Shown here in pieces: positions 41,388 to 49,704 of a stretch of DNA of 64,000 nucleotides. The notes under the pieces were generated by a model, which saw nothing but the letters and a program-made list of their open reading frames with translations, made no database searches and was not told where the DNA came from. Origin of the DNA: Streptomyces seoulensis (lineage in GTDB: Bacteria; Actinomycetota; Actinomycetes; Streptomycetales; Streptomycetaceae); contig NZ_CP032229.1 of the NCBI RefSeq assembly GCF_004328625.1, positions 4,712,001 through 4,776,000 on the forward strand, written 5' to 3'. A program made the position numbers and the translations under genes. The first letter of the stretch is position 1. Each line of letters begins with the position of its first letter.

Positions 41388-42443
41388 ATGTCTGAAGGCA
41401 TAAGTTTCATAGCCGAACGCGCCGACATCGGCACCTCATCGGCCGTACGGACGGTCATGGCGCAGGCACCGGACCCCGCCGCACCGCCCGAAGACCAGAC
41501 CGACCCGCTGGTTCTTGTACCCGAATCCGGCGACACCGGTCAACCTCCCGCACTGGGCCGCCGCGCCACCGGCGAACTCGTGCACCGGCTGGATGCCGAC
41601 GACGCCTTTCCCGTGGAATGGACCAAGCTGGCGGACCACCGCTATCTGATAGCCGCCGACTGGCCCGCCGGCCACCGCTTCTTCGCCCCGCTCCCCGGTG
41701 GCGTCCAGGACCCGCTGCTGGTCACGGAGACCATGCGGCAGACCGCGATGATGCTGGCCCACGCCGAGTACGGCGTCCCGGCCGACCACCACTTCGTCAT
41801 GTGGGACATGTCGTACGCCCTCGCCACGGCCGGCTTCGGCCTCGCGGACGCCTCCGGCCGCATCGACGTCCTGGTGGAGTGCTCGGAGGTCCAGATGCGG
41901 GCCAGGAGCCTGGCCGGGATGAGGGTGCGGCTCACCTTCGAACGCGGCGGAAGGCTGCTGGCCACGAGTACGGGCAGCCTGAGCGCCACCTCCGCGCGGG
42001 CCTACCGCAGGCTCCGTGGCGACAAGATGCCCGACGCCGCTGCCCCCGCACCGCTGCTGGACGGCATACCGGCCCAGCGGGTCGGCCGCCGTGACCCCAG
42101 GGACGTCGTCCTCGCGCCCTCCGAGGAGGGGCCCGGCTGGCGGCTCCGGCTGGACACCGCCAACCCCACCCTGTTCGCGCGGGCCAACGACCACGTCCCC
42201 GGCATGGTGCTGCTGGAGGCCGCCCGGCAGGCCGCCGTCGCGCTGGCTCCCGACGGCCGCTTCGTGCCCGCCTCGCTGGCGATCGCCTTCCACCGGTACG
42301 CCGAACTGAACGAGCCGTGTCTTGTCCTCGCCCGGCGTGAAACCTCCCGCGAGGGTGATGTCTCCGTCCACGTCGAAGGCGTCCAGAGCGGCGAGCCCGT
42401 CTTCACGGCCACCCTCGGTGACTCCCCGCAGGCGGTCCGGTGA
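41388..42443 (+). CDS. AfsA/ScbA-family gamma-butyrolactone biosynthesis protein
   Basis: This 351-aa double hot-dog protein is of the A-factor biosynthesis family: VHRLDADDAFPVEWTKLADH, LLVTETMRQTAMMLAHAEYGVP and, in the second repeat, LFARANDHVPGMVLLEAARQAAV. AfsA condenses a beta-ketoacyl group with dihydroxyacetone phosphate to start butyrolactone synthesis. The ATG at 41388 has a weak Shine-Dalgarno (AAAGGG). Stop overlaps the next start by 4 bp (GTGA), so the reductase is coupled. Confidence 0.92.
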   Translation: MSEGISFIAERADIGTSSAVRTVMAQAPDPAAPPEDQTDPLVLVPESGDTGQPPALGRRATGELVHRLDADDAFPVEWTKLADHRYLIAADWPAGHRFFAPLPGGVQDPLLVTETMRQTAMMLAHAEYGVPADHHFVMWDMSYALATAGFGLADASGRIDVLVECSEVQMRARSLAGMRVRLTFERGGRLLATSTGSLSATSARAYRRLRGDKMPDAAAPAPLLDGIPAQRVGRRDPRDVVLAPSEEGPGWRLRLDTANPTLFARANDHVPGMVLLEAARQAAVALAPDGRFVPASLAIAFHRYAELNEPCLVLARRETSREGDVSVHVEGVQSGEPVFTATLGDSPQAVR

Positions 42444-43417
42444 CCCGGCGCGTGCTCATCACCGGATCGAGCGGTTTCCTCGGCGGACACGTGCTGAGAG
42501 CCGCCCGCGCCGCCGAGGACGTACGGCTCCGGCTGCTCGTCCGCACCCCGCCGGCCGCGCCCCACCCGGGCGTCGAGTACGTGCACGGCGACCTCACCGA
42601 CCCCGCGTCGCTGCGCGGTGTCTGCGCGGATGTCGACGCCGTCGTGCACTGCGCCGGGCTGATCGGCGGCGACGCGGAACTGCTCCACCGCGCCAACGAC
42701 CTCGGCACCCGCGCCCTGGCCGACGAGGTGCGCAGGGCCGGAGTCACGCGGTTCGTCTACCTCAGCACCGCCGCCGTCCACGGACGCGGCCCCTTCCGCG
42801 ACGCGCGGCCCGGCGATCCGCCCGTCGCCCCCGCCTCCGACACCAGCCGCACCCGCGCGGCCGCCGAGGAACACGTGCTCGCGACGGGCGGAACGGTTCT
42901 GCGCCCCCACCTCGTGTACGGCCGGGGCGACCGCTGGGTGATCCCCGGCATCCTGGCCCTGCTGCGCACCCTGGACGGCCTCCCGGACGGCTGGGCCGGA
43001 ATCCAGTCGATGATCGACGCGGACACCCTGGGCCGGGTCGCCTTCGCGGCGGCCACGAGGGGCCCGGCGGACGGCGTGGGGCGCGTCCATTACGTCACCC
43101 ATCCCGACCCCGTGCCGGGGGAGCTGCTGCTCTCCACCGTGGCGGAGACCTTCGGACTGTTCGCCGGGGACGCCCCGCGCGTCTCGGCCGAGACCGCGCG
43201 GGAGCGGGTGCTCGGCCACCCCGCCGCCCGCCACCACCTCGGCATGCTCGCCGTCGACCACTGGTTCACCGACGAGTCGCTGTGGAGCGGGCTCGGCGTC
43301 GAGCCGGGTGCCGGATTCGCCGTGCGCTTCCCGGAGTACGCCGACTGGTATCGCGGCCGGGCCGGGTTGCCGCCGCTAGAGGCCGGGCGCCGACCGGGGT
43401 TTGAACGGACGTACTGA
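42440..43417 (+). CDS. NAD(P)-dependent epimerase/dehydratase (extended SDR)
   Basis: This 325-aa Rossmann enzyme has the cofactor motif RRVLITGSSGFLGGHVLR at the N-terminus, VVHCAGLIGG, VYLSTAAVHG (active-site region) and LRPHLVYGRGDRWVIPG. The usual YxxxK is not obvious after the STAAVHG strand (SDTSRTRAAAEE instead), so catalysis may differ. It is coupled to the AfsA-like gene, which suggests it reduces or modifies the butyrolactone. Downstream are tandem repeats. Confidence 0.85.
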   Translation: MTRRVLITGSSGFLGGHVLRAARAAEDVRLRLLVRTPPAAPHPGVEYVHGDLTDPASLRGVCADVDAVVHCAGLIGGDAELLHRANDLGTRALADEVRRAGVTRFVYLSTAAVHGRGPFRDARPGDPPVAPASDTSRTRAAAEEHVLATGGTVLRPHLVYGRGDRWVIPGILALLRTLDGLPDGWAGIQSMIDADTLGRVAFAAATRGPADGVGRVHYVTHPDPVPGELLLSTVAETFGLFAGDAPRVSAETARERVLGHPAARHHLGMLAVDHWFTDESLWSGLGVEPGAGFAVRFPEYADWYRGRAGLPPLEAGRRPGFERTY

Positions 43418-43464
43418 CGTAAGGCGGCGTTTCCCGGACCCCGGCCACGCGCGCGTAGGCCGGG

Positions 43465-43523
43465 ATCCGGGTGGCGCGCGGCTCGGCCCACATCCGGGTG
43501 GCGCGCGGCGCGGCTCGGCCCAC
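43465..43523. repeat. Imperfect tandem repeat downstream of the SDR gene
   Basis: ATCCGGGTGGCGCGCG then GCTCGGCCCAC (43465-43491) is repeated at 43492-43523 with a 5-bp insertion, and a third partial copy begins at 43524. It lies between the SDR stop and the MFS start. Confidence 0.75.
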
Positions 43524-43551
43524 ATCCGGACGTCCCTGGTAGGACCGGATC

Positions 43552-44826
43552 ATGACGCCAGGAACCGGCCGCCACCTGCTCGCCACCAGCCTGCGCTCCC
43601 TCACGGTGCGCAACTTCCGGCTCTTCGCGGTGGGGCAGATCGCCTCCGCGACCGGCACCTGGACGATGGCCGTCGCCCAGGACTGGCTCGTACTGGAGCT
43701 GACCGGCGACTCCGGCGGAGCCCTCGCCACCGTCACCGCCCTCCAGTTCACCCCGGTGCTCCTGCTGACCCTCTACGGTGGCCGACTCGCGGACCGGTAC
43801 GACAAACGCGCCCTCCTGACCGGCGCCAACATCGCCTCCGGAGTCTTCGCCCTGGCGCTCGGCCTGCTCGTGACGGCGGACGCGGCCCGGCTGTGGCACG
43901 TCTACGTGGCGGCCGCCGCGCTCGGCGTGGCCAACGCCGTGGAGGTACCGGCCCGGCTGTCCTTCATCACCGAACTCGTCGGCCCCGAACTGCTCCCCAA
44001 CGCCTCGGCGCTGAGCGGCGCCTACTTCAACATCGCGCGCGTGCTGGGCCCTTCACTGGCCGGGCTGCTCATCCAGTGGTCGGGCACGGGGACCGTCATG
44101 CTGCTCAACGCCGTCAGCTACACGGCCACGGTCGCCGGACTGCGGGCCATGCGCCCGGCGGAGCTGCACCGCGAGCCCCGTACGGGCGCGCCCGCGCGTG
44201 TCACCGAGGGCCTGGCCCATCTGCGGACCCGGCCCGACCTGCTCACGACACTCGCCCTGGTCGCGGCGGTCGCCCTCTTCGGCCTCAACCTGCCCCTGAC
44301 ACTGCCGCTCATGGCCCGCGTCGTCTTCCACACCGAGGCCGCCTCCTTCGGCCTCCTCACGGCCGCGCTCGCCGGCGGCTCCCTGCTGGCCGCGCTGGTC
44401 GGCACCCTGCGCCGGACGCGCCCCTCGGCCCGGCTGGTGGCCACCTGGGGATGTGCCTTCGGGGCGCTGGAACTGATCACGGGATGGGCGCCGAACCTGC
44501 CCGTCGCGCTGGCGCTGCTGGTGCCGACCGGATTCGCCTCGCTGTACTTCGTCCAGGCGGCGAACCACCGCATCCAGCTGGGCGGCGACCCGGCGCACCG
44601 GGGCCGTGTGATGGCCCTCTACACCGTGATCCTGCAAGGCAGCACCCCGCTCGGCGCCCTCTTCGTCGCCGCCGCCACCCACACCCTCGGCGCCCGTGCG
44701 GGACTGTGGGCGGGAGGTCTCATCGCGCTGATCGCCGCCCTCGTGGCCTTGGCCGGGGCACGCGCGGACGCGCCGGTACCGGCCCCCGAGGAGGAGCGGG
44801 TCCGGCCGACGGGGAGCCGCCCGTAG
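43552..44826 (+). CDS. MFS transporter (MFS_3/enterobactin exporter-like)
   Basis: This 424-aa membrane protein has about 10-12 helices. It starts with NFRLFAVGQIASATGTWTMAVAQDWLVLE, the hallmark of the MFS_3 group, and carries the loop 2-3 motif GGRLADRYDKRALL. Related proteins export siderophores or antibiotics. It follows the butyrolactone island and may be part of it, or part of the flanking core; this cannot be settled here. Confidence 0.88.
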   Translation: MTPGTGRHLLATSLRSLTVRNFRLFAVGQIASATGTWTMAVAQDWLVLELTGDSGGALATVTALQFTPVLLLTLYGGRLADRYDKRALLTGANIASGVFALALGLLVTADAARLWHVYVAAAALGVANAVEVPARLSFITELVGPELLPNASALSGAYFNIARVLGPSLAGLLIQWSGTGTVMLLNAVSYTATVAGLRAMRPAELHREPRTGAPARVTEGLAHLRTRPDLLTTLALVAAVALFGLNLPLTLPLMARVVFHTEAASFGLLTAALAGGSLLAALVGTLRRTRPSARLVATWGCAFGALELITGWAPNLPVALALLVPTGFASLYFVQAANHRIQLGGDPAHRGRVMALYTVILQGSTPLGALFVAAATHTLGARAGLWAGGLIALIAALVALAGARADAPVPAPEEERVRPTGSRP

Positions 44827-44868
44827 GGCGAGTGGCCGGATGTCGGTGGGGTGCGGTTGCATGGGGGC

Positions 44869-47031
44869 ATGAACGACCTGGAGCAGTTGCGTACCGAAGC
44901 CGACGCCGTCCTCGCCGAGCTGGTCGGCGCGCCGGAGGGTTCCGCGCGGCTGCGGGAGGACCAGTGGGAGGCGGTCAAGGCCCTGGTGGTGGACCGGCGC
45001 CGGGCCCTGGTCGTGCAGCGCACCGGCTGGGGCAAGTCGGCCGTGTACTTCGTGGCCACCGCCCTGCTCCGCCGTCGCGGCTCCGGCCCCACGGTGATCG
45101 TCTCGCCGCTGCTGGCGCTGATGCGCAACCAGGTCGAGTCGGCCGCACGGGCCGGTATCCAGGCCCGCACCATCAACTCGGCCAACCCCGAGGAGTGGGA
45201 CGCGATCCACGAGGAGGTGGAGCGCGGCGAGGTCGACGTGCTGCTGGTGAGCCCGGAACGGCTCAACTCCGTCGACTTCCGCGACCGCATGCTGCCCAAG
45301 CTGGCGGCCACCACCGGTCTGCTGGTCGTGGACGAGGCCCACTGCATCTCCGACTGGGGGCACGACTTCCGCCCCGACTACCGCAGGCTGCGCACCATGC
45401 TCCAGGAGCTGGCGCCCGGAGTGCCCGTGCTCGCCACCACCGCCACGGCCAACGAGCGCGTCACGGCTGACGTGGCCGAGCAACTGGGCACCGGCGCCGG
45501 CGAGGCGCTCGTCCTGCGGGGGCGGCTGGACCGGGAGAGCCTGCGGCTCGGCGTGGTGCGGCTGCCGGACGCCGCGCACCGGCTGGCCTGGCTGGCCGAG
45601 CACCTTAACGATTTGCCGGGCTCCGGGATCATCTACACGCTGACCGTCTCGGCCGCCGAGGAGGTCACCGCCTACCTCCGCGCACGCGGCTTCGCCGTCG
45701 CCTCCTACACCGGCCGCACCGAGAACGCCGACCGCCAGCAGGCCGAGTCCGACCTGCTGGACAACCGGGTCAAGGCCCTGGTGGCGACCTCCGCGCTGGG
45801 GATGGGATTCGACAAGCCCGACCTGGGCTTCGTGGTCCACCTCGGCTCACCGTCCTCCCCGATCTCCTACTACCAGCAGGTGGGCCGCGCGGGCCGAGGC
45901 GTCGAGCACGCCGATGTGCTGCTGCTGCCGGGCAAGGAGGACGAGGCGATCTGGCGGTACTTCGCCGAGGTCGCCTTCCCGCCCGAGTCCCAGGTCCGCC
46001 AGACCCTGGCCGCCCTCGCCGACGCCGGACGCCCGCTGTCCGTACCCGCGCTGGAGTCGCTGGTGGACCTGCGGCGCACCCGGCTGGAACTGATGCTCAA
46101 GGTGCTCGACGTCGACGGCGCCGTGCACCGCGTGAAGGGCGGCTGGACGGCCACCGGCGCCGACTGGGTGTACGACGCCGAGCGGTACGCCTGGGTCGCC
46201 CGCCAGCGCGCTGCCGAACAGCAGGCCATGCGGGACTACGTCGGCACGGACGAGTGCCGGATGGCGTTCCTGCGCCGCCAGCTCGACGACGTGGAGATCA
46301 CCCCGTGCGGGCGCTGCGACACCTGCGCGGGCGCCTGGATCGACACGGGCGTCTCCGCCGAGGCGCTGACGGCCGCCGCCGGTGAACTGGACCGGCCCGG
46401 CGTGGAGATCGAGCCGCGCCGCATGTGGCCCACGGGGATGCCCGCGCTGGGCATCGACCTCAAGGGTCGTATCCCGGCGAAGGAACAGTGCGCCACCGGG
46501 CGTGCCCTGGGCCGCCTCTCGGACATCGGCTGGGGCAACCGGCTCCGGCCGCTGCTCGCCGAGCAGACGCCTGACGGCCCGGTGCCGGAGGACGTGCTGA
46601 AGGCCGTGGTGGAGGTCCTCGCGGACTGGGCGCGCTCGTCCGGCGGGTGGGCGTCGAACACGCCGGACGCCATGGCCCGTCCGGTCGGTGTCGTCGCCAT
46701 GCCCTCGCTGAGCCGGCCGCGACTCGTCGCCTCGCTCGCGGAGCGGGTGGCCGAGATCGGACGGCTGCCGTATCTGGGGGCGCTCGCGTACACGGGGGAG
46801 GCCGAGGCGCACCAGGCGCATCGCAGCAACTCCGCTCAGCGGCTCCAGGCGCTGGCTTCGGCGTTCACGGTGCCGGGGGAGCTGGCGGCGGCTCTGTCGG
46901 ATACTCCAGGGCCTGTGCTGCTCGTGGATGACCGGACCGAGTCCGGGTGGAGTCTGGCGGTGGCGGCGCGGTTGTTGCGGCGGGCGGGGGCGGGGGAGGT
47001 TCTGCCGTTGGTGTTGGCTGCGGCGGGGTGA
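44869..47031 (+). CDS. RecQ-family ATP-dependent DNA helicase with PRTase-like C-terminus
   Basis: This 720-aa helicase has motif 0 LREDQWEAVKALV, Walker A QRTGWGKSAVYF, DEAH in VVDEAHCISDWGHDFRPDYRRL, and motif VI QQVGRAGRGVEHADV. A RecQ zinc-binding region follows with CRMAFLRRQLDD and CGRCDTCAG. No HRDC is visible. Instead the C-terminal 150 residues read RPVGVVAMPSLSRPRLVASL and PVLLVDDRTESGWSLAVAAR, a phosphoribosyltransferase-like PRPP-loop pattern. ATG at 44869. Probably acts in repair or nucleotide-linked signalling; the tail function is unknown. Confidence 0.9.
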   Translation: MNDLEQLRTEADAVLAELVGAPEGSARLREDQWEAVKALVVDRRRALVVQRTGWGKSAVYFVATALLRRRGSGPTVIVSPLLALMRNQVESAARAGIQARTINSANPEEWDAIHEEVERGEVDVLLVSPERLNSVDFRDRMLPKLAATTGLLVVDEAHCISDWGHDFRPDYRRLRTMLQELAPGVPVLATTATANERVTADVAEQLGTGAGEALVLRGRLDRESLRLGVVRLPDAAHRLAWLAEHLNDLPGSGIIYTLTVSAAEEVTAYLRARGFAVASYTGRTENADRQQAESDLLDNRVKALVATSALGMGFDKPDLGFVVHLGSPSSPISYYQQVGRAGRGVEHADVLLLPGKEDEAIWRYFAEVAFPPESQVRQTLAALADAGRPLSVPALESLVDLRRTRLELMLKVLDVDGAVHRVKGGWTATGADWVYDAERYAWVARQRAAEQQAMRDYVGTDECRMAFLRRQLDDVEITPCGRCDTCAGAWIDTGVSAEALTAAAGELDRPGVEIEPRRMWPTGMPALGIDLKGRIPAKEQCATGRALGRLSDIGWGNRLRPLLAEQTPDGPVPEDVLKAVVEVLADWARSSGGWASNTPDAMARPVGVVAMPSLSRPRLVASLAERVAEIGRLPYLGALAYTGEAEAHQAHRSNSAQRLQALASAFTVPGELAAALSDTPGPVLLVDDRTESGWSLAVAARLLRRAGAGEVLPLVLAAAG

Positions 47032-47099
47032 GAGTGGCTGTCCGCCCGGGGGCGGGCTCGTGGGGCGGGGGCGTGGGATTGTCGTGTCCCTGCTCCGAA

Positions 47100-47123
47100 T
47101 TGTCCACAGGCTGGTTATCCACA
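47100..47123 (+). promoter_or_regulatory. Pair of DnaA boxes upstream of the DUF4192 gene
   Basis: TTGTCCACA (47100-47108) and TTATCCACA (47115-47123) are the Streptomyces and E. coli DnaA-box consensus sequences, in the same orientation 15 bp apart, each followed by GG. Confidence 0.65.
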
Positions 47124-47162
47124 GGGCCAGCGGGATTTCGTCATTCGCGGGATCGTCAGCGC

Positions 47163-48668
47163 ATGACGAATCACGGCGAAACGACCGAACCCTTCGAAAA
47201 CGGCGACATCACGGCGGGAATGTCCTTCGACGGGCAGCTCACGCCCGACACCCCGCTCGCTCTGCGCACCCCGGCCGAGCTGGCCGACGCGCTGCCCTAC
47301 CTGCTGGGATACCGCCCGGAGGACAGCATGGTCCTGGTGAGTCTGCTCGACCGGGGAACCTTCGGCGGGCGGGCCCGCCTGGGCATTCCGGCCGGCACAG
47401 AGGACTGGCAGGCGGCGGCCCGGCAGATCGCCAGAGGGCTGGTGATCGGCACCCGACGGCGCGGCTCCCGGCCCGAGCGCATCGTGGCCTACGTCTGCCA
47501 GGAGCCACGGCCGGGGGAGACGGGGCGGGATGTGATGCTCCGGCTCGCCCCGCTCGCGCAGTTGCTGCGCACCGAGTGCGGCAGCCTCGACGTACCGGTG
47601 ATCGAGGCGCTGTGCGTCTCGGACACCCGCTTCTGGTCCTACGTCTGCCCGGTGGAGAGCTGTTGCCCGCCCGAGGGCACGCCGATGGGCATGCCGGGCA
47701 CCTCGGCCATGGCGGCCGCGGCCACCTACGCCGGCATCCAGGTACGGGGCTCGCTGCGGGAGCTGCACGCGAGGATGCAGCCCTGGGAGACCTCGGCCGC
47801 ACTGGAACAGGAAGTCGCGCTGGACGCCGCCGGCATGTCCCTGGTGCCCCGCATCCTGGACGACGCGAGCCGCGCCGAGGTGGCCGAGGAGACGCTGGAC
47901 CTGGCCGGACGGATCATCCGCCGGTTCGCCGAGGCCGCGCCGGTGTCCGGCATCCACCCGGCGGACGTCCGCGACGACACCCTCCTCGGCCACGACGAGG
48001 CGGCCGCCCTCATCCTCGGTCTTCAGGACCGGACGACCCGCGACCGGGCGGCCGCCTGGATGGAGGGCGACGAAGGCGCACCCGCCCTGCGGCTCTGGCG
48101 GGCACTGGCCCGCCGCTGCGTCGGCCCCTACCGCGAACACGCGGCGGCACCTCTGACCCTGGCCGGCTGGGTCGCCTGGTCGACCGGCGACGACATCGAG
48201 GCCCGGGAGGCCCTGGCCATGGCCCTCGGTGCCGACCCGCACTACCTCTTCGCCCAGCTCCTGCACCGGGCGTGCAACGAAGGCCTGGACCCGGAGTCCA
48301 TCCGGCGGTGCCTCCGGCAGGAGCGTGCGGGGCGGCGGCCGGGGGAGGGGGCACCGTCCACGGAGCCGAACATTCCGGAGCAGAAATCCGGCTCCCAGCT
48401 TCCTCCGGACACCACCCTCCCGGCGCAGGATGCGACGGAGTCGGACCCAGCCACGCCGCCACGCCGTAAGCGTCGCCCCCGCTCCACCGGCCCCGGCGAC
48501 ACCGCTCCCGGTAACACTGGCCCTGGCAAGACCGGCCCCGGCAAGACCACCCCCGCTAAACCAGGCCCCTGCGCCCAGCGGCCGCAAGCCCAGACCCGGC
48601 GCCCGACCCGCTCACGCCCCACCCCCTCCGGAGCGGGCAAGACCTGCCACGACAGGGAGGACGGCTGA
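47163..48668 (+). CDS. DUF4192 domain-containing protein
   Basis: This 501-aa actinobacterial protein has a DUF4192 core starting LRTPAELADALPYLLGYRPEDSMVLVSL and ending around HYLFAQLLHRACNEG. A low-complexity tail (about 395-501) has GPGxT-type pentapeptide repeats and many Lys/Arg. Function of the domain is unknown. No Shine-Dalgarno is obvious before the ATG. Two DnaA boxes lie 40-63 bp upstream. Confidence 0.8.
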   Translation: MTNHGETTEPFENGDITAGMSFDGQLTPDTPLALRTPAELADALPYLLGYRPEDSMVLVSLLDRGTFGGRARLGIPAGTEDWQAAARQIARGLVIGTRRRGSRPERIVAYVCQEPRPGETGRDVMLRLAPLAQLLRTECGSLDVPVIEALCVSDTRFWSYVCPVESCCPPEGTPMGMPGTSAMAAAATYAGIQVRGSLRELHARMQPWETSAALEQEVALDAAGMSLVPRILDDASRAEVAEETLDLAGRIIRRFAEAAPVSGIHPADVRDDTLLGHDEAAALILGLQDRTTRDRAAAWMEGDEGAPALRLWRALARRCVGPYREHAAAPLTLAGWVAWSTGDDIEAREALAMALGADPHYLFAQLLHRACNEGLDPESIRRCLRQERAGRRPGEGAPSTEPNIPEQKSGSQLPPDTTLPAQDATESDPATPPRRKRRPRSTGPGDTAPGNTGPGKTGPGKTTPAKPGPCAQRPQAQTRRPTRSRPTPSGAGKTCHDREDG

Positions 48669-48772
48669 GCAGGCACCCCGGACCCCCTGATCCCACCCCC
48701 AACTCCCGGCGGATTCATCGATCCCCTTACGAACGGAGTGTTTATCGTCAGGGAGACGACTATGATCGCGGC

Positions 48773-49531
48773 ATGCCCTACGACCCGTCAGCGTTCCCGC
48801 CCTTCGCCGTCACCGTGGACCTGGTCGTACTGACCGTGCGCCGCCACGCCCTGTGCGCGCTGGCGGTACGCCGGGGCGAGTCACCCTTCCAGGGGCGGTG
48901 GGCGCTCCCAGGCGGCTTCGTACGGGACGACGAGGACCTCGCCCAGGCGGCGGCGCGCGAGCTGGCGGAGGAGACGGGGCTCCGGGCCCACGATCCGGCG
49001 ACACCGGCACAGGACAACGGCGCTCATCTGGAGCAGCTCGCCACGTACGGCGATCCGAAGCGTGACCCGCGTATGCGCGTGGTCAGCGTCGCTCACCTCG
49101 CCCTCGCGCCCGACCTCCCGGCGCCGCGCGCGGGCGGCGACGCGAGCAACGCGCGCTGGGCACCGGTGGAGGAACTGCTCCAGCAGGGAGGCTACGGCCG
49201 CGACGGCGAACCGATGGCGCCCCTGGCCTTCGATCACGCCCTGATCCTCTCGGACGGGGTGGAGCGGGCCCGCTCCAAGATCGAATACTCCTCGCTGGCC
49301 ACGGCGTTCTGCCCGCCGGAATTCACCGTGGGTGAGCTGCGCCGGGTCTACGAGGCGGTCTGGGGCGTGGCACTCGACCCCCGCAACTTCCACCGCAAGG
49401 TCACCGGCACGCCCGGCTTCCTCGTCCCCGCCGGCGGCACCACCACACGCCAGGGCGGCCGGCCCGCGCAGCTTTTCCGGGCGGGCGGCGCCACTCTGCT
49501 CAACCCCCCGATGCTCCGCCCCGAGGTCTGA
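48773..49531 (+). CDS. NUDIX hydrolase with NrtR-like winged-helix C-terminus
   Basis: This 252-aa protein starts with a NUDIX fold (complete box GFVRDDEDLAQAAARELAEE then TGL). A winged helix follows: FTVGELRRVYEAVWG and NFHRKVTGTPGFLVPAG, then GRPAQLFR. This is the layout of NrtR, a regulator of NAD metabolism that senses ADP-ribose. The intact NUDIX box means hydrolase activity may be retained. TATGAT lies six bases before the ATG, so the message is probably leaderless; TCGTC-N5-GACGA (48745-48759) overlaps the promoter and may be an operator. Confidence 0.85.
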   Translation: MPYDPSAFPPFAVTVDLVVLTVRRHALCALAVRRGESPFQGRWALPGGFVRDDEDLAQAAARELAEETGLRAHDPATPAQDNGAHLEQLATYGDPKRDPRMRVVSVAHLALAPDLPAPRAGGDASNARWAPVEELLQQGGYGRDGEPMAPLAFDHALILSDGVERARSKIEYSSLATAFCPPEFTVGELRRVYEAVWGVALDPRNFHRKVTGTPGFLVPAGGTTTRQGGRPAQLFRAGGATLLNPPMLRPEV

Positions 49532-49704
49532 GGCCGGGCGTCGGACCGGCACGCGCAGGGCAGTTGGGGATCCCCGGCCTGCGCCCCCTCCTGCGGGACG
49601 CTCATCGGGCAAGTGAGCCATGCAGGTTGACCCTCCGCCGAACAACTGCCGGCCAGAAGGGGTGATACCTGGAAAACAGGACATAGCGCGCTATCTTCCG
49701 TCAG

